Source: Morchella semilibera (taxonomy: Eukaryota > Ascomycota > Pezizomycetes > Pezizales > Morchellaceae). Taken from it: DNA of 64,000 bases. Positions 1 to 12,240 of this stretch are shown piece after piece. Position numbers and translations under genes: made by a program. Location: NCBI GenBank assembly GCA_009192285.1, contig CM018603.1:1397304-1461303 (forward strand), in the 5' to 3' direction. A model generated the notes under the pieces. It saw only the letters and a list, made by a program, of their open reading frames with translations, ran no database searches and had not been told where the DNA came from. Position 1 is the stretch's first letter; each line of letters starts with the position of its first letter.

Positions 1-700
1 TATGGCGTAAGCTGGCAAACCAGATCGCCGCCGGGAGCTGGAGTCGTGTTAGATACATGTAGTATAGGTGTGTGTTCCATAGGGTTGCTCGAGGTCATGT
101 TTGTCCTGCGAGATTCCGCGACCTTATCCATTACCAAGTGCGGGTACATTGCTAGTTTACGTCCCGCCGCGCGATGCGAACTCGACCCCCCCAGTCCGGC
201 CCCGCGTTATAAACTGGCGCCAGTATGTTCCGGGTTTATGGTTTCTCACTCGGTCGGGCTAGACGCTACATGCGGTGTTGATGCTGGGCTACATGGCTAG
301 GCCCGCGAACCCGGAGATGTTTGCATGTAGATATGGAACTACCATGCAGTCCGCAGCGCAGCCGCAGGAGGAGGGGGGGGGGGAGGTTCTAGTCGATAGC
401 TAGCTACGTGTAGGTACATGTAGTTATCAAAAAGGATTATGTGGGTTTTGACGTCTAGGTGACGAACACCACAACTGTGGACTTTGATTACCTAGCCTCA
501 ATAATGCCGTATAAGGGCCGGTTGGGGTCCTATCGGCGCATCCTCGTCCCGCTTCTTACCCGAGCTTGGTTTCACCACGACCTGCATTTCTACCAGTTCC
601 CTCCTCCGGGGAACGTAGGTAATCCTCTCGTTCATCTCACATCCACCTTTAAATACATGGTTAATATAAGCTACACACGCATAACAACTAGCTGAGATGG
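1..700. other. Intergenic, nothing recognised
   Basis: No open frame here has recognisable motifs or convincing splice signals. A short G-run lies near 368-384. I see no RNA gene and no repeat shared with the rest of the window. Confidence 0.5.
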
Positions 701-722
701 CTGGGTAGGCATATATTACATA

Positions 723-1825
723 TTACTCGATAAATGTGTTCGAAAAGGAATCTTCTTGGATATCCGGCTTTATCTCGGCGGGGGCCTGTGCGTTGTAGCT
801 GGAGTTTCTGCTGGATACCCCCCCCCCCCCTCGCGGTCCATCTTGCCCTCCGGTCCTGTTCTGGGCCGCGAGTCTCGGGGGTGTATCGACTCTGCTCCTC
901 GTCACCCCCGCTTGCCGCCAACACCGCAAGTGGATCTGCCCTGTCCTGTGCCTGCTTACTCTACCTCTGTTCCGGCGGCCTATTGCCATTAGCACCATCT
1001 CAGACCTTCGAATTGTATCGTGGGGGCCCACGTAGCCGCCAACATTTTTTCCTTGACGCTTCTCTCTCAATACGCATTATTCTTCTCCAAGGAGCACGCC
1101 CCCCAATTCCCCGCAAGGATTTCTCTCCCAACATCTCTAGCACGGGGGCCACACCTCCGCCCGAAGGTCCTCAAGCATCGTCTTAAAACCTGCATCCTCT
1201 TATATCCGGCCCAGGCGCACCACAAACACATCTCCACGGTAAAACGCCTGTCCTCGAAGCTCACGCCCGAGCGGAGCGACCTTTCGACAGCGTGACGCAC
1301 GGTAGGCCTGTTGAGAGGCACTCTGTTGGCGGCTTGTCCGCGCTGGTGGAGTAGTAGATAATACTCGCTATTGAGCATGACGGGGGGTGTGAGCTAGGGG
1401 CAATGAACCGCTGGATCAGGCGATCATTGTAGTCACCGGCCCAGTGCCATGCGGGCGCAGATCGGCGACGACCTCGAAGCCGTTGTGCCTTCGGGGAAGG
1501 TGGAGGTTTTGATGGGGGTGTAGGGGAGGCGTTCGACGGATTCACCGGAGGCGGGGAGGCGGGGGCAGTGGTAGGTTCGTGGTGGGGAGGGCATGGCGGT
1601 GGTGGGGTTTATGGTGAGGTGGCCATCTTTCCGCCATTGATTTCCGGACAGTCGATACTGGGCGTTGCAGAATCCCTCTAATCGGGTAACGGGCCAACCA
1701 GAAGAGAGTACCAACGGGGCTGAGTGTAGCGAGGCTTGTTTGATATTTACCAATGATACGGCGCGTCGCGGCTTAAAGATGACAAAAGTTGAGTCTAACA
1801 CAGAATTGTAGATATACCTAGGCAT
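723..1825 (-). other. Overlapping minus-strand open frames, possible unrecognised gene
   Basis: Four overlapping open frames run leftwards over about 1.1 kb (1825-1433, 1545-1261, 1378-1067, 1070-723). The first begins with an ATG at 1825 (MPRYIYNSVLDSTFVIF). The switches between frames could be short introns, for example a GTGACT donor near 1437 followed by a CCTAG acceptor, but no junction is convincing. The segment is GC-rich, which lengthens chance open frames, and the plus strand is also open over part of it. I recognise no domain. It could be a real spliced gene, a relic, or chance. Confidence 0.2.
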
Positions 1826-2124
1826 GATGAAGACTTTTGTGTGCTAGATATTTGGTATCTTGCCTGGTGGAAAAGTTATAAGAGATGCCATTTATGTAAA
1901 AAGCGCCAAGAACTGGTGGAGTGGAAAGATATTATACCCATTTATACCCCCACATAGTTTTCAGCCATAACATGGCTGGAATCTAAGGCTCTTATTGGTT
2001 AACAAGCAGCTGGAGTTCTGAGATACCAGCATGTCACCTTTAAGACGCGCCGCGCCATAAGTTAACTTCATCAGTACCTGGCAATTACAATCTTCTACAC
2101 TTATTCTTCAACATTACCGCTCTT

Positions 2125-5100
2125 ATGAACATCGCGCCCCCGTTGACCAGCGGGCCGACCCCAACCCCGACCCCAACCCCCCCGAATCCAGCAAGCAACC
2201 CTGGAGGACAAAGTCAAACTACCAGTGATCTCTCGCTTAATGGGCCGATATGCTTCCGAATTTGTGGAATACCGTCTGACTGGAGCAGAGAGAACCTTAG
2301 GGAAGCTTTACAGATTATTGATCCAGAGCTCGATCCCGTGGGCTCCCAGCTTTCCACTTTATTTCCGGCTTGCTGCAACTCGTCCCAAATAGCGCTTCTA
2401 ACGGTCGAACGGTGCACTGGGTATCTGAAACTCCCCGACCCCAGTCAGGAAAAATATTATTTCTTCCCGCCAAATGGACTTCGGAAAGCAGTCAAGCTTA
2501 GAATCGATAAGCACTTCTACGACCTGACGCCATTGAACACCCCACAACAACCGATCCTCGCGGAGTGAGTAAAGACTTGTTCTAACGGTTTACAACATTT
2601 CTGGGCGCTAATCTCTCTGCAGTGTCATCGCCATTACTGGTCTTGGCGGCCATGCCTTCGGCTCGTGGAGAAGTCGTGTGTGCCCAGATGGCCGCCCCCT
2701 TGACCGTCAAATGTGGCTATACGATTTTCTACCCGATCAATTTCCCCAAACACGGATCATGACGTATGGCTATGATAGCAGTCTCATCAGGCCCAACGGT
2801 TTTACACTCGATGACCATACACAAAGTTTTATACAGTCTATAAATAACTCCAGGCGCACTTGTCCGGTATGTTGATAATGATTGTTGTGGGTGATTTGCT
2901 GGGAATCTTACACGCATCTGCTACTCTTCAGAAGCGACCTATAATTTTTATTGGCCACAGCTTGGGTGGTATAATAGTAGCTAAAGTGAGAGACCCATAT
3001 TTCCCTCTGAATATCAGATATTGGTTATTGATTTCCTATAGGTACTCATTGAGTGGGCTAATGGCCTAAGCCCTCAGACCCTATTTGACTGTGTTAAAGG
3101 GGTGTTCTTCTTCGGGACTCCCCACAATGGTTTGAGGGTCAAGGAGCTTAGGAATATGTTCAGCGGCAGAGACCATCATGATAAAAACCGGGGGATACTC
3201 GCACAGCTCGAGGAATGCTCCGAATTTTTGCAGAACCAGAAGGGTAAATTAATCCCCGCATTAAGTGTCTTAAAGGGTCACTTTTTCACCTTTTTCGAAA
3301 CTGAAATGACAAATTCAGTACAGCAGGTTAGTGCTGGGCGCTCTAATTCAATTGGCAGACGATCACATTCTTACTAATCCAATAGGTAAAACCGGGGATA
3401 TTCAAAAGATCAGGGGATCCATTTCAAATGGTGAAAAGAACATCGGCTATACTCTCTATGCCTAATGAATCACGCTTTGCAATCATGTCAGATCATACAG
3501 ATATGGTCAAGTTTAAATCACCCGACGACAAAGCTTTTCAGGATGTTGTAACTTGCATGCGTGCTTGCTTTGGTGGGTATAATCCATCTTTCCTCTTCCG
3601 GTGGCGCTAAAGAGCAAGGAAACTGACGGCCCGATAGCGCAGCGTGTGGACGTTTTGCGGTACTTGGAACACAACGTCCGACCAGAGCAATATCTCGATT
3701 ATCCTGATCAATCTAGGAACTTTGAGGGATACCTTGAAGTCGAGGGCCTGCGGATTGCTTCTTGGCCTTACATAGTATAGATTATAATGATTGGATTTCA
3801 GAAACGGATCGAGTTCAAGTTTTGGTTTATAGGGATTTTCCGAGTTCAAACCTCCTAGCGCCCTGCATTCTTAAAAATCTCCGGAACAATGAAAGAAGCA
3901 GTACACTGCTCTATTTCTGCCGCAGATCCACAAACGGAGAGTCTTCAACGCAAGATGTGACTACACATATAGTCATGACACTCTTATGCCAGGCTATCCA
4001 GACCCATCCGGAGGATGCTAGGGGATCTCTTCTACACCAATTCCTGGATACTCTCCTGACGGCCATGGAAGATAAGGATGTTATCCAACTTCAATCTGAC
4101 GACATCGGGAATGCTTTAAGGAATGTTGTCACTCTTTCAAAAACTGACACACTTGGTCCGCACTCGCCCAATTAATTATGGGACCAGAGGAGAATTACGA
4201 ATGTCACCTGTCAAGTGGCCAGGAACATGCAAAAAGAAGCTGCAAGATCATATTAGACGTCAACGGACCAAACAGTTCATACTGGGGCGAGATCAATCTG
4301 AAGCTTCGCCAGATGTTGTTTTCCTCCCCGGCATGCGAGTTTCTCAACGCCAAATTACTAATTATTGACCCATCAAATTTCCTTGCCTGTGCCCCTTCCT
4401 GTGCCCCTTCCCGGCCTTCGGAGGTTGTTGTTCGCTTCGATGAAGAAAGAGGAGGTACGTACTGGAATACAAATCCCCAGCCGCTGTTCAACCCGATACC
4501 CTAATATTTGGTATGCATGCCCTAATTCTGATCATCATATAGAATGCCTTGCCAGTCTCCACTTCAAAAACTTGCGATATGACAAGATCGCAGAACATCA
4601 CACCCATACACTTGCATGGCTATGGGAGTCTCCGGAATACAAATCCTGGATTTCTCAGGACTCGTCTATGCTTTTCATTGAAGGAAAACCAGGTAGTGGG
4701 AAAAGCACCTTGGTGCGCTACTTCGTGGACCGTTTTACTCCTTCAATTGATGCTATCGTTGCGAAATTCTTCTATAACGCCCGAGACGGGGAGCCGGAAA
4801 CAGATCATCGAAACATGTTAAAAGCAGTCCTGTACCAGATATTGAAGGAGGACCAATCGTTTTTCATCCATTTCCAGTCCTTCTACCGCCGGAATAAAGG
4901 GACAGAATGGTCTTCCAAGGACATGAAAGATATTTTACGTGCCTGCAAGATGCACCTCCGACGGCAAAATGTGTATCTGATCCTCGACGCTATGGATGAG
5001 TCTACCTGTACTGATCGTGCTGAAATTATTCGTTTCCTACATGAGTTAGCTGTTCCGAATGATTCTGTTACAGGATGCATTATAAAGGTCTTCCTCGCTA

Positions 5101-8019
5101 GTCGGCCCATCAACGAACTCCAACTCTCTAGAGGGCATTGGCGGCGTGAAATTCTGCTGCAGGAGTTGAATCGTCCTGATATAGAGCGATACACTCGGAA
5201 ACTTCTTCAAAATGAAGAATTCAACTGCATAGCGGCTAATATCAAGCAAGAGATTACGGACTATATTCTTAGGTTTTCTGATGGCGTTTTTCTATGGGTG
5301 TCTCTAGTCTTAAAGGAACTAGCAGAGTATGCAGTGAATGGCGTGCGGAGAAGCACATTGATCGAGTTTTTGCATTCGCTTCCGGAGAGTCTTGAGAGCC
5401 TATATGAACGCATGATTCATCGACTCGTCAGTAACACGGCACAGGCTAAGATCGATGGCAGACGGACTCTACAATTCTGTTTATTCTCTCATCGCGCGAT
5501 AGACCTTGTCGAGTTGGAACACGCTCTAGCAATACCAGGTCTACCAGAAGGCGAAGGCGAAATCGATTATAGATACTGGGAAAGGGAGATTGCCCAGGAG
5601 ATACGCAGGTATCTTACTCACTGCGTAGGTGGGTTTGTGGATATTAGAGGCGGTATGTGCTATACCATTCCTAAGCATGAAGACAGGCCTTTTTAGGTCG
5701 TTGGCAAAGGTTTTTCGATGGGGGTGTATATTCCGACCTACAGAAAAGCATGTTCCCGCTATCAGAGTTGATCCTCATGCCTTTCTCCCTGGTCATTATC
5801 CATCACCCAATCGACTTTGCCAAGGTTCTATAAAGGCCTTATTGCTGTAGCTCTGGTATAGAGTATCTGGGGACTTACAAATTGCTTTAGGCAGGAAGCT
5901 ACTTCAGAGTGTTCAGGTTATGCACCAGACAGTTCGAGAATTCTTTCTCCGCCCCGGTAATGTCGTAAAGACATCCCACCTCCATATGCCCGATCCCCAG
6001 GATTCCTGTAACATGATACAGTTAACCTGCGTCCGCTTCCTCGAGATTGTAGTCAATGAAAGCTTTAAATTCACATACAACGCTGCAAGCAGCCCATCAG
6101 ACACCTCTACACGCAAATATGTTGAGTACCTAGAGACAAGGCCGTTTATTAGATATTCATTGGAATATTTGAAACAGAACGAGCGGCACATATCACCACA
6201 GATAGAAAACAGGCTGTCACAGCTTAGTTACAATCTTAGGGCATCAGGTTTGTACTCTCCCACGAGTGTTCTCCTGAATGGGCTTCTATCGCTGCACCCC
6301 CCCGGCTTGGGGAACTCCCAAATCGAGTCCAGTCTCGATCGCCTTATCCTTTGCGCTGTATCGAATGGATACCTAGCAGCCACCCGTAACCTGCTGGCCG
6401 CATCTGCGAAAATCCTTGCCCGGAAGAACGAAAGCCAAATCCCCTTACATCATGCTGCAAGAGGAGGTCACTATGATGTTACTAAACTACTTCTTGACAG
6501 CCACGGGGCCAGCCTCGAGGTTAAGGACACGAAAGGGATGACTGGATTACTCCATGCGGCTAAATATGGCCACAAGGCTATTGTAGAATTATTTTTAAAG
6601 CGAGGAGCGGACGTCAATGCCCGAGATAACGCAGGTTCACGCACACTGCACCACGCTGCTATGATGGGGAACGAGGGTGTAATTCAATTACTCCTCACCA
6701 AAAATGTGCAAATAAATGCTTATGATAAGAAAGGCCGCACAGCACTCCATCACGCTTCCCGATATGGGCAGAATGGCACTGTTCAGCTCCTCCTCGCCAA
6801 GGGTGCGGACATAGGTGCCAAGGATAACCTCGGTAACACCGCACTCCATCACGCTTCCCAATATGGGCAGAATGCCACTGTTCAGCTCCTCCTCGCCAAG
6901 GATGCGGACATAGGTGCCAAGGATAACCTCGGTGACACCGCACTCCATCACGCTTCCCAATATGGGCACAATGCCACTGTTCAGCTCCTCCTCACCAAGG
7001 GTGGGGACATAGATGCCAAGGGTAACTCCGGTAACACCGCACTCCATCACGCTTCCCAAGTTGGGCACAATGGCACCGCCCAGCTCCTCCTCGCCGAGGG
7101 TGCGGACATAGGTGCCAAGGATAACCTCGGTAACACCGCACTCCATCACGCTTCCCGATATGGGCAGGATGGCACTGTTCAGCTCCTCCTCGCCAAGGGT
7201 GCGGACATAGGTGCCAAGGATAACCTCGGTAACACCGCACTCCATTACGCTTCCCAAGCTGGGCACAATGGCACTGTTCAGCTCCTCCTCACCAAGGGTG
7301 GGGACATAGATGCCAAGGGCAGTTTCGGTTACACCGCACTCCATCACGCTTCCCGATATGGGCAGGATGGCACTGTTCAGCTCCTCCTCGCCACGGGTGC
7401 GGACATAGGTGCCAAGGATAACCTCGGTGACACCGCGCTCCACCACGCTTCCCAATATGGGCAGAATGGCACTGTTCAGCTTCTCCTCGCCAGGGGTGCG
7501 GACATAGATGCCAAGGGCAGTCTCGGTTACACCGCACTCCATCACGCTTCCCAATACGGGCAGGATGGCACTGTTCAGCTCCTCCTCGCCAAGGGTGCGG
7601 ACATAGGTGCCAAGAATATGTTCGGTAACACCACACTCCATCACGCTTCCCGATATGGGCAGAATGGCACTGTTCAGCTCCTCCTCGATAAGGGTGCGGA
7701 CATAGATGCCAAGGGCAGTTTCGGTTGCACCGCACTCCATCACGCTTACCGATATGGGTATAATGGCACTGTTCAGCTCCTCCTCGCCAAGGGTGCGGAC
7801 ATAGGTGCCAAGGATGACTCCGGTAGCACCGCACTCCATTACGCTTTCCGATATGGACACAATGGCCCTGTTCAACCCCTCCTCGCCGGGGCCAGTGCGG
7901 ACATAGGTGCCAAGGGTAACTCCGGTAACACCGCACTCCATCACGCTTCCCAAGTTGGGCACAATGGCACCGCCCAGCTCCTCCTCGCCGAGGGTGCGGA
8001 CATAGATGCCAAGGAGTAG
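2125..8019 (+). CDS. NLR/STAND-type receptor: hydrolase-like, degenerate NACHT-like, NACHT, ankyrin repeats (frame broken once)
   Basis: Exons read from splice signals and phase: 2125-2564, 2623-2866, 2932-2985, 3042-3326, 3386-3572, 3781-4454, 4543-5652, 5891-8019. The start is the ATG after a CT-rich leader; residues 10-20 are a Pro-Thr run. The N-terminal domain resembles fungal alpha/beta hydrolases (DUF676/PGAP1-like): DVIAITGLGGHAFGSW, nucleophile motif GHSLGG (Ser near residue 238), GVFFFGTPHNGL and a possible catalytic His in SDHTDM. Next comes a NACHT-like stretch without a Walker A motif, then a canonical NACHT domain with GKPGSGKST (near residue 675) and Walker B VYLILDAMDE, then HQTVREFFL and ankyrin repeats from about residue 1174. 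Full length would be about 1,700 residues. An extra AC at 4147-4152 shifts the frame. The 3573-3780 intron is the weakest junction: its 208-nt length keeps phase, but a 65-nt alternative (3573-3637) reads on for only about 45 codons. By family, such proteins are intracellular sensors in fungal nonself recognition; the ligand is unknown. Confidence 0.85.
3781..4454 (+). other. Degenerate NACHT-like module inside the NLR-type gene
   Basis: This exon precedes the canonical NACHT domain and has the same order of segments: a WIS/LVYRDFPSS stretch where a P-loop would sit, SSTLLYFCRRS (like the strand after Walker A), a helical VTTHIVMTLLCQAIQTHP segment, then DTWSALAQLIMGPE and CKIILDVNGPNS where Walker B is expected. 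The GKS/T signature is absent and the acidic Walker B residues are incomplete, so nucleotide binding is not expected. It splices through GTACGT at 4455 onto the canonical NACHT exon. The two-base frame error at 4147-4152 lies within it. Calling it a decayed NACHT duplicate is inference from layout, not from alignment. Confidence 0.5.
4147..4152 (+). other. AC dinucleotide run with frame break in the NLR-type gene
   Basis: The frame of the upstream exon (…TLSKTD) ends in a stop at 4173-4175, while the family-like continuation (TWSALAQLIMG…) lies two bases out. Both meet at the run ACACAC. The summed exon length from 2125 to 8019 is 5,123 nt, exactly two more than a multiple of three, so a single AC excess would account for the break. 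As sequenced, the hydrolase half and the NACHT-ankyrin half are not in one frame. Confidence 0.65.
6724..8019 (+). repeat. Ankyrin-coding 99-bp tandem array, 13 near-identical units
   Basis: Three diverged ankyrin units (about 6430-6723) lead into 13 units of 33 codons with the pattern TALHHASxYGxxGTVQLLL…GADIxAK. Unit-to-unit identity is very high at DNA level. Unit 4 and unit 13 share the same variant (TALHHASQVGHNGTAQ) with the same preceding GNSGN, which indicates recent copying within the array. Unit 12 carries one extra codon (LLAGASADIG). The long open frame on the opposite strand (7962-6688) is a by-product of this repetition. Confidence 0.9.
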
Positions 8020-8130
8020 TCTTGGTTACACCGCACTCCATCACGCTTCCCGCGGTAGGCACGATGGCATTGTTTAGCACCTCCTCACCCAGAATCCGAC
8101 TGATACCCTCATAATAAATCAACTGCACGC
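8013..8130 (+). pseudogene. Fourteenth, decayed ankyrin unit after the stop
   Basis: The DNA continues as an ankyrin unit past the stop at 8017-8019. Where other units read AAGGGCAGTCTCGG, this one reads AAGGAGTAGTCTTGG: one extra base and a TAG. Further on, GTTCAG has become GTTTAG. The protein therefore ends inside what was once a longer array. Confidence 0.7.
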
Positions 8131-9270
8131 TGATATACAGCTAAGTTGACCTAATAATACCTTTACTTTTTATCAACAATGTAAATATGATTAGGCTCAC
8201 GTTTGGCCTACGCCATAAACATGATCGACATGGCATATGCAATCCAGGGCCAGGGGGACTGGCGGACCCGGACTCGAGCGAGGGGCAGACGGGAGGTCAG
8301 GCAGGATGAGGGAGTCGTGACCGGGAGTATCAAAATGGTATGGGTGAGGTAGATGTTTATCGTTGCAAATAGATCAACTAGTTCTTTCGTACACAAAATT
8401 CCAGATATAAAGGGGACCATCGCCGCTCACAGGCGTTGATGATAAGGTTCTACGTTTTAGTCGATTACACTGTCTGCTTGTTTTGGCAAACGCAAAATGT
8501 ACGCCAAGCTTGCGAAGGATTCCAACCCGGCTCGTCTAGAGATATAATGTAGGATTTAGTAAGTTCGCTAATGGGGCCACCTAAGAGAAACAGCAAGGGG
8601 AGGTACTCATTTGAGAGGTTTTCGATTGAGTGGAGAGGCCTTGTGGGAAGAGGTCCCTGGGTGAGATACCTTATTAGGCAGGAGGAATTAAACCACAGCT
8701 TACAGATCCGATATTTTGGCGACATATTGGATGGTGAAGTTGCTAATCTATGTAGGTTTCAAGATATAATTATATCCCAACGATCAGAATTATTCGTACC
8801 CGACTCGACTAGCGCTAGGAAACGAATCGGGAAACGAATCTTTTTCTATACGTAACGTCATTAGTGGGTAATGTGTTTGTAGAAAGTGACCATATCGTAA
8901 TTTGACCAAGTCCCGGGGAAATGAATCAAATTACTATGTAGAAAGGCATCCAGAAAAGAATCCTAAGTGCAATTTTACACTTTTCTATACCCCTTTCCGC
9001 TCAGTATGCCCTGCGGTGCCCTAAGCCTCCTGGCCATTCCTTCTGGGATTGTATATTCATCCTCTGTTTTACGTGTCATACCTGTAATCAATACCCTTAC
9101 TCAACCCCTTTCTGATATATTGGATGTGGTTGTATGGGCCTCTTTGTTATCCCCAGCATAATAACACCGCAATTACCGCGGAAACAAGATTCGAAGTGTC
9201 GAGCACATTCTGACGGAATGCGAATATACGAGACATGTCCGAGTGGCGCCAGAGAAGAATAATCTGAGAT
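8131..9270. other. Intergenic, one short unrecognised ORF
   Basis: An ATG-started open frame of 94 codons (8571-8855, plus strand, MGPPKRNSKGRYSFERF…) lies here. It is basic and aromatic, with no motif I recognise and no supporting promoter or splice context. The rest shows no gene or repeat. Confidence 0.25.
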
Positions 9271-9289
9271 ATTTGTTATCGGATAGGAA

Positions 9290-9570
9290 AGGGTGTGAGG
9301 AGTGGGCGAAGATATGGGCAGAATGGATGAAAGAAAAGTTTGAAAGAGAGGGGGGAAGCGAGGAAGAAAAGCAAGAGGAGAGGGAACTTCATATGACGGA
9401 GTAACCAGGCGCAACAAGACAGATGACAATGATGACGCAAGGGAGCTCGAGGAGCACAACCAGTACAACGAGTACACTGACGAGAAAGAGAAGGGAACCG
9501 GGCGGGCGCAAGCACAGGCACCGGCAAAGGCAAAGGCAAGAGCAAGAGCAGAGGCAGAGGGGAAACTATA
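9290..9570. repeat. Purine-rich low-complexity tract
   Basis: The plus strand is dominated by GA/GGCAAAGGCAAGAGCAAGAGC-type short runs. Translations on either strand give Arg/Gln-rich or Ser/Leu/Phe-rich strings typical of simple sequence. I do not regard the 200-codon minus-strand frame at 9699-9097 as a gene. Confidence 0.6.
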
Positions 9571-10589
9571 AGATTGCCTTCTGCGAAGGCGAGTTTGGAC
9601 GTGAAGAACTATACTTATGGATAGAAGTGTATTCCTATGTACCAAGATAACAGAAAGACAAAACAGGGAGAAAAGAAAGAAAGGAATTAAAGGAAACATC
9701 TCCCTGCACTATTTAATACCATCCTTCACTAGTTTACTTATAACTCATACCTTTGCCGATAGAATCACATAGATAACCCTATACACCTACACCTCGTATT
9801 CCTCCCTACCATCTTTTATATTTTATATTACAAATCTATTACACCATAGAATCTCTGAGAAGTTAATGACGATATCTTCACCCCGTTGCACCACCGTCAC
9901 TTAATATTTCTTCATTCATTACTACAGCGCTCCGACTACTGCAACCTCGAGGTCTATGCCAAGACACTGGAACAGATCAGGTCATTTCCTAGCACCTAGC
10001 TCCTGATAGGCTGAGGTTTCAAAGGATATTGACGATGAAACAATTGTCGAAGTTTAGGACTATGTTCAAGGTCACTGGACGGCTGACACGAAGATTCCTC
10101 ATTCCCGAGATATTTAACCAAATATTCCACCCGTCGCCCTTTCTTCTTTGAATCCAATATCACTTCCACTTCCTATTCAATTTCTCCTTCAACTTCTACA
10201 GTCTAACGGAACAGAATCGGTGTTACGGAGCAACACGGGGACAACAGACAAGAGGGCCAAGGTACACAACCGAGGCAGAAGCGAGGACAGTGACGAGGGG
10301 CGAGGGTGAGGAAACTTAGCCGAGGAGCAGAGTTGTAGGGCAGAGGGTCCAGATGGCCTCTCTGACAAAGACGTGAAAACGAAGATACCAGTAGACGACG
10401 CGGACTACAGTCATGGACTATGGACGAAGCGAGACGAAGCGAAGCGAAGCGAGGCGAGGCAAGATACTATGGCAGATCCAAGGGGGTCTTGGCGAAGACT
10501 ATGGTTATGACGTAATATATTCGGAGACTAAAGACACGAAATGAAACGAAACTGAACTGTAGGGTTGGTAACAGGAAGAACATGTAAGA

Positions 10590-11235
10590 AAAGAAAGAGA
10601 AAGAAAAGAACAAAGGGAAGATTCGTAGCAACATATATATACCTCTCCTAATCTCTGTACAGTCATGACTCATCACATCGTGTAACGGAAACTCATAGAA
10701 ACTCCAAGAACCCAAAAAAAACCTTATACCCGAACACCTAATCTCCCATATCCTCCTCCTCCGCAAAGTCCGTGGTACGCCGTGATAATCGGGATCGAAG
10801 CGGGGCAAGACAAGTTCAGGGATAGAGACAAAGACGGGGTCGGCTCAGGAGACACCCGAGGCGAAACAGGTTCGGGTTCAGGTTCAGGTTCAGGAACAAG
10901 GCGAACAGAAGGGCCGAAGCCAGAGTAATGTATTGCTATCTAATGGGGCGGGGTCGGGACTGGAGTGGGACGGAACAAGTTCAGAGACAGAGACAGGGAC
11001 AGGGACGGGGTCAGCTCAGGAGATACCAGAGGTGAGGTAGATTCAGGTTCGGGTTCAGGTTCGAGGACAAGGTACAGACAGGAGGGCCGAAGCCAGAGTA
11101 ATATATTGCTGATAGAAAGAAGACGTTGCCTAGAGAGGCAGAAACATAGGAAAGAACGAACACTATATATATACAACTATCCCCTCGCACCGATGACTCA
11201 TACCATAGAATCCCATAGAAACTCCTACACTGCCG
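10590..11235 (+). repeat. Duplicated TATA-bearing modules
   Basis: Two modules each occur twice. Module B (GGGTCGGCTCAGGAGACACC… through GGGCCGAAGCCAGAGTAAT) is at about 10830-10930 and 11007-11102. Module A (ACATATATATAC…GACTCAT…ACTCATAGAAACTCC) is at about 10630-10710 and 11160-11235. The order is A, B, B', A'. The TATA-like runs make them resemble copied promoter pieces, but no coding frame follows them. Confidence 0.5.
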
Positions 11236-11994
11236 TACCACCCATACTATTCCCAATAACCCTAATTCTATCCCGTTGCTACCTCATTCTTCTTAGCGCT
11301 TACATTCCATTACCCAAGCTCCTTCCTAAACCATCATTCTACTTCCGACATTGACCGATACTATCCAACAAGCCTGTTCCGAAAACGACTTGGCGGGAGG
11401 TGAGGTGCAGGAGACGGAGCCGTGATAGTTGCTCTCTCATTAGGTTCGAGCTCCGCGAGAACTCCTTCAGGTCTCAGCTTGGTAGGGTATGCCGTATGGA
11501 AACGGGACAGTAGGCGGGAGACATTAGTAAGGTTCTCGGCATACTCCCAAGTTGGCGCATCATAATCCTTTCATTTAACCAAGTACTGCATACGCGAATA
11601 GTGAAGGCGGGAATCCAGGAGCTCATCAACTTCTCATTCTTCATAACCATCAACAATTACCGGAGGTGTGGGGGGAGGAATATGTCCTGGTAGGGAATCA
11701 ACAGCAGAAGTTTCCGACTTTGAGACATGGAAAACAGGATGTATCTTCATTGTGGAGGGGAGATCAAGTTCGTAGTCGTAAGGACTAATAACCGATTTAA
11801 TCTACCGGTATGGACCGGCGCAGTCGGGCCCTCGCTACCGCAACGCAGCGAATTCCGCAATCCGCAAGCCGATCCGCAATCCCGCAAGCTGGAGGGGGTG
11901 GCAGGGCTATCCCCGATCGGCAATGCAGGTCCCGATCGCAACGGCTCGCTAAGTTAGCTTACCAAGCTTGCAGGGATCCGCGACACCCACCCAA

Positions 11995-12240
11995 CCGAAT
12001 TAGTATGCGTTGCGGATTAATATATTTTGCGGCTCGCTTGCGGATTAGTATGGGTTGCAGAATTAATATGTATTGCGGAATTATGTGTTGCGAATATGTG
12101 TCCAGCTTGCGAACCAGTATGTGTTGCGAATTAATATGTGTTGCGGAATTATGTGTTGCGGATCAATATGTGTCCAACTTGCGAATTAGCAGGTGTTGCG
12201 GATTGATATGTGTTGCAAGTGAATATGTTTTGTATAGCAC
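11995..12240. repeat. Degenerate TTGCGGAATTA-type repeats
   Basis: The stretch is built from variants of TTGCGGATTAGTATG and TTGCGGAATTATG with spacing of about 20-25 bp. Inverted pieces of the same word (GCAATCCGCAAG) occur just upstream near 11858-11892. No gene is seen. Confidence 0.7.

Noticed and set aside
6688-7962. 424-codon open frame on the minus strand
   Set aside because: It is the antisense of the ankyrin array; its 33-residue period comes from the 99-bp units and it has no start context of its own.
7289-8128. 279-codon minus-strand frame with Cys/His-rich repeats
   Set aside because: Also antisense of the ankyrin units; the apparent HLCPHPWRGGAEQC pattern is only the third reading of the same repeat.
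9097-9699. 200-codon Ser/Leu/Phe-rich minus-strand frame
   Set aside because: Translates a purine-rich low-complexity tract; no motif, and the opposite strand is equally open.
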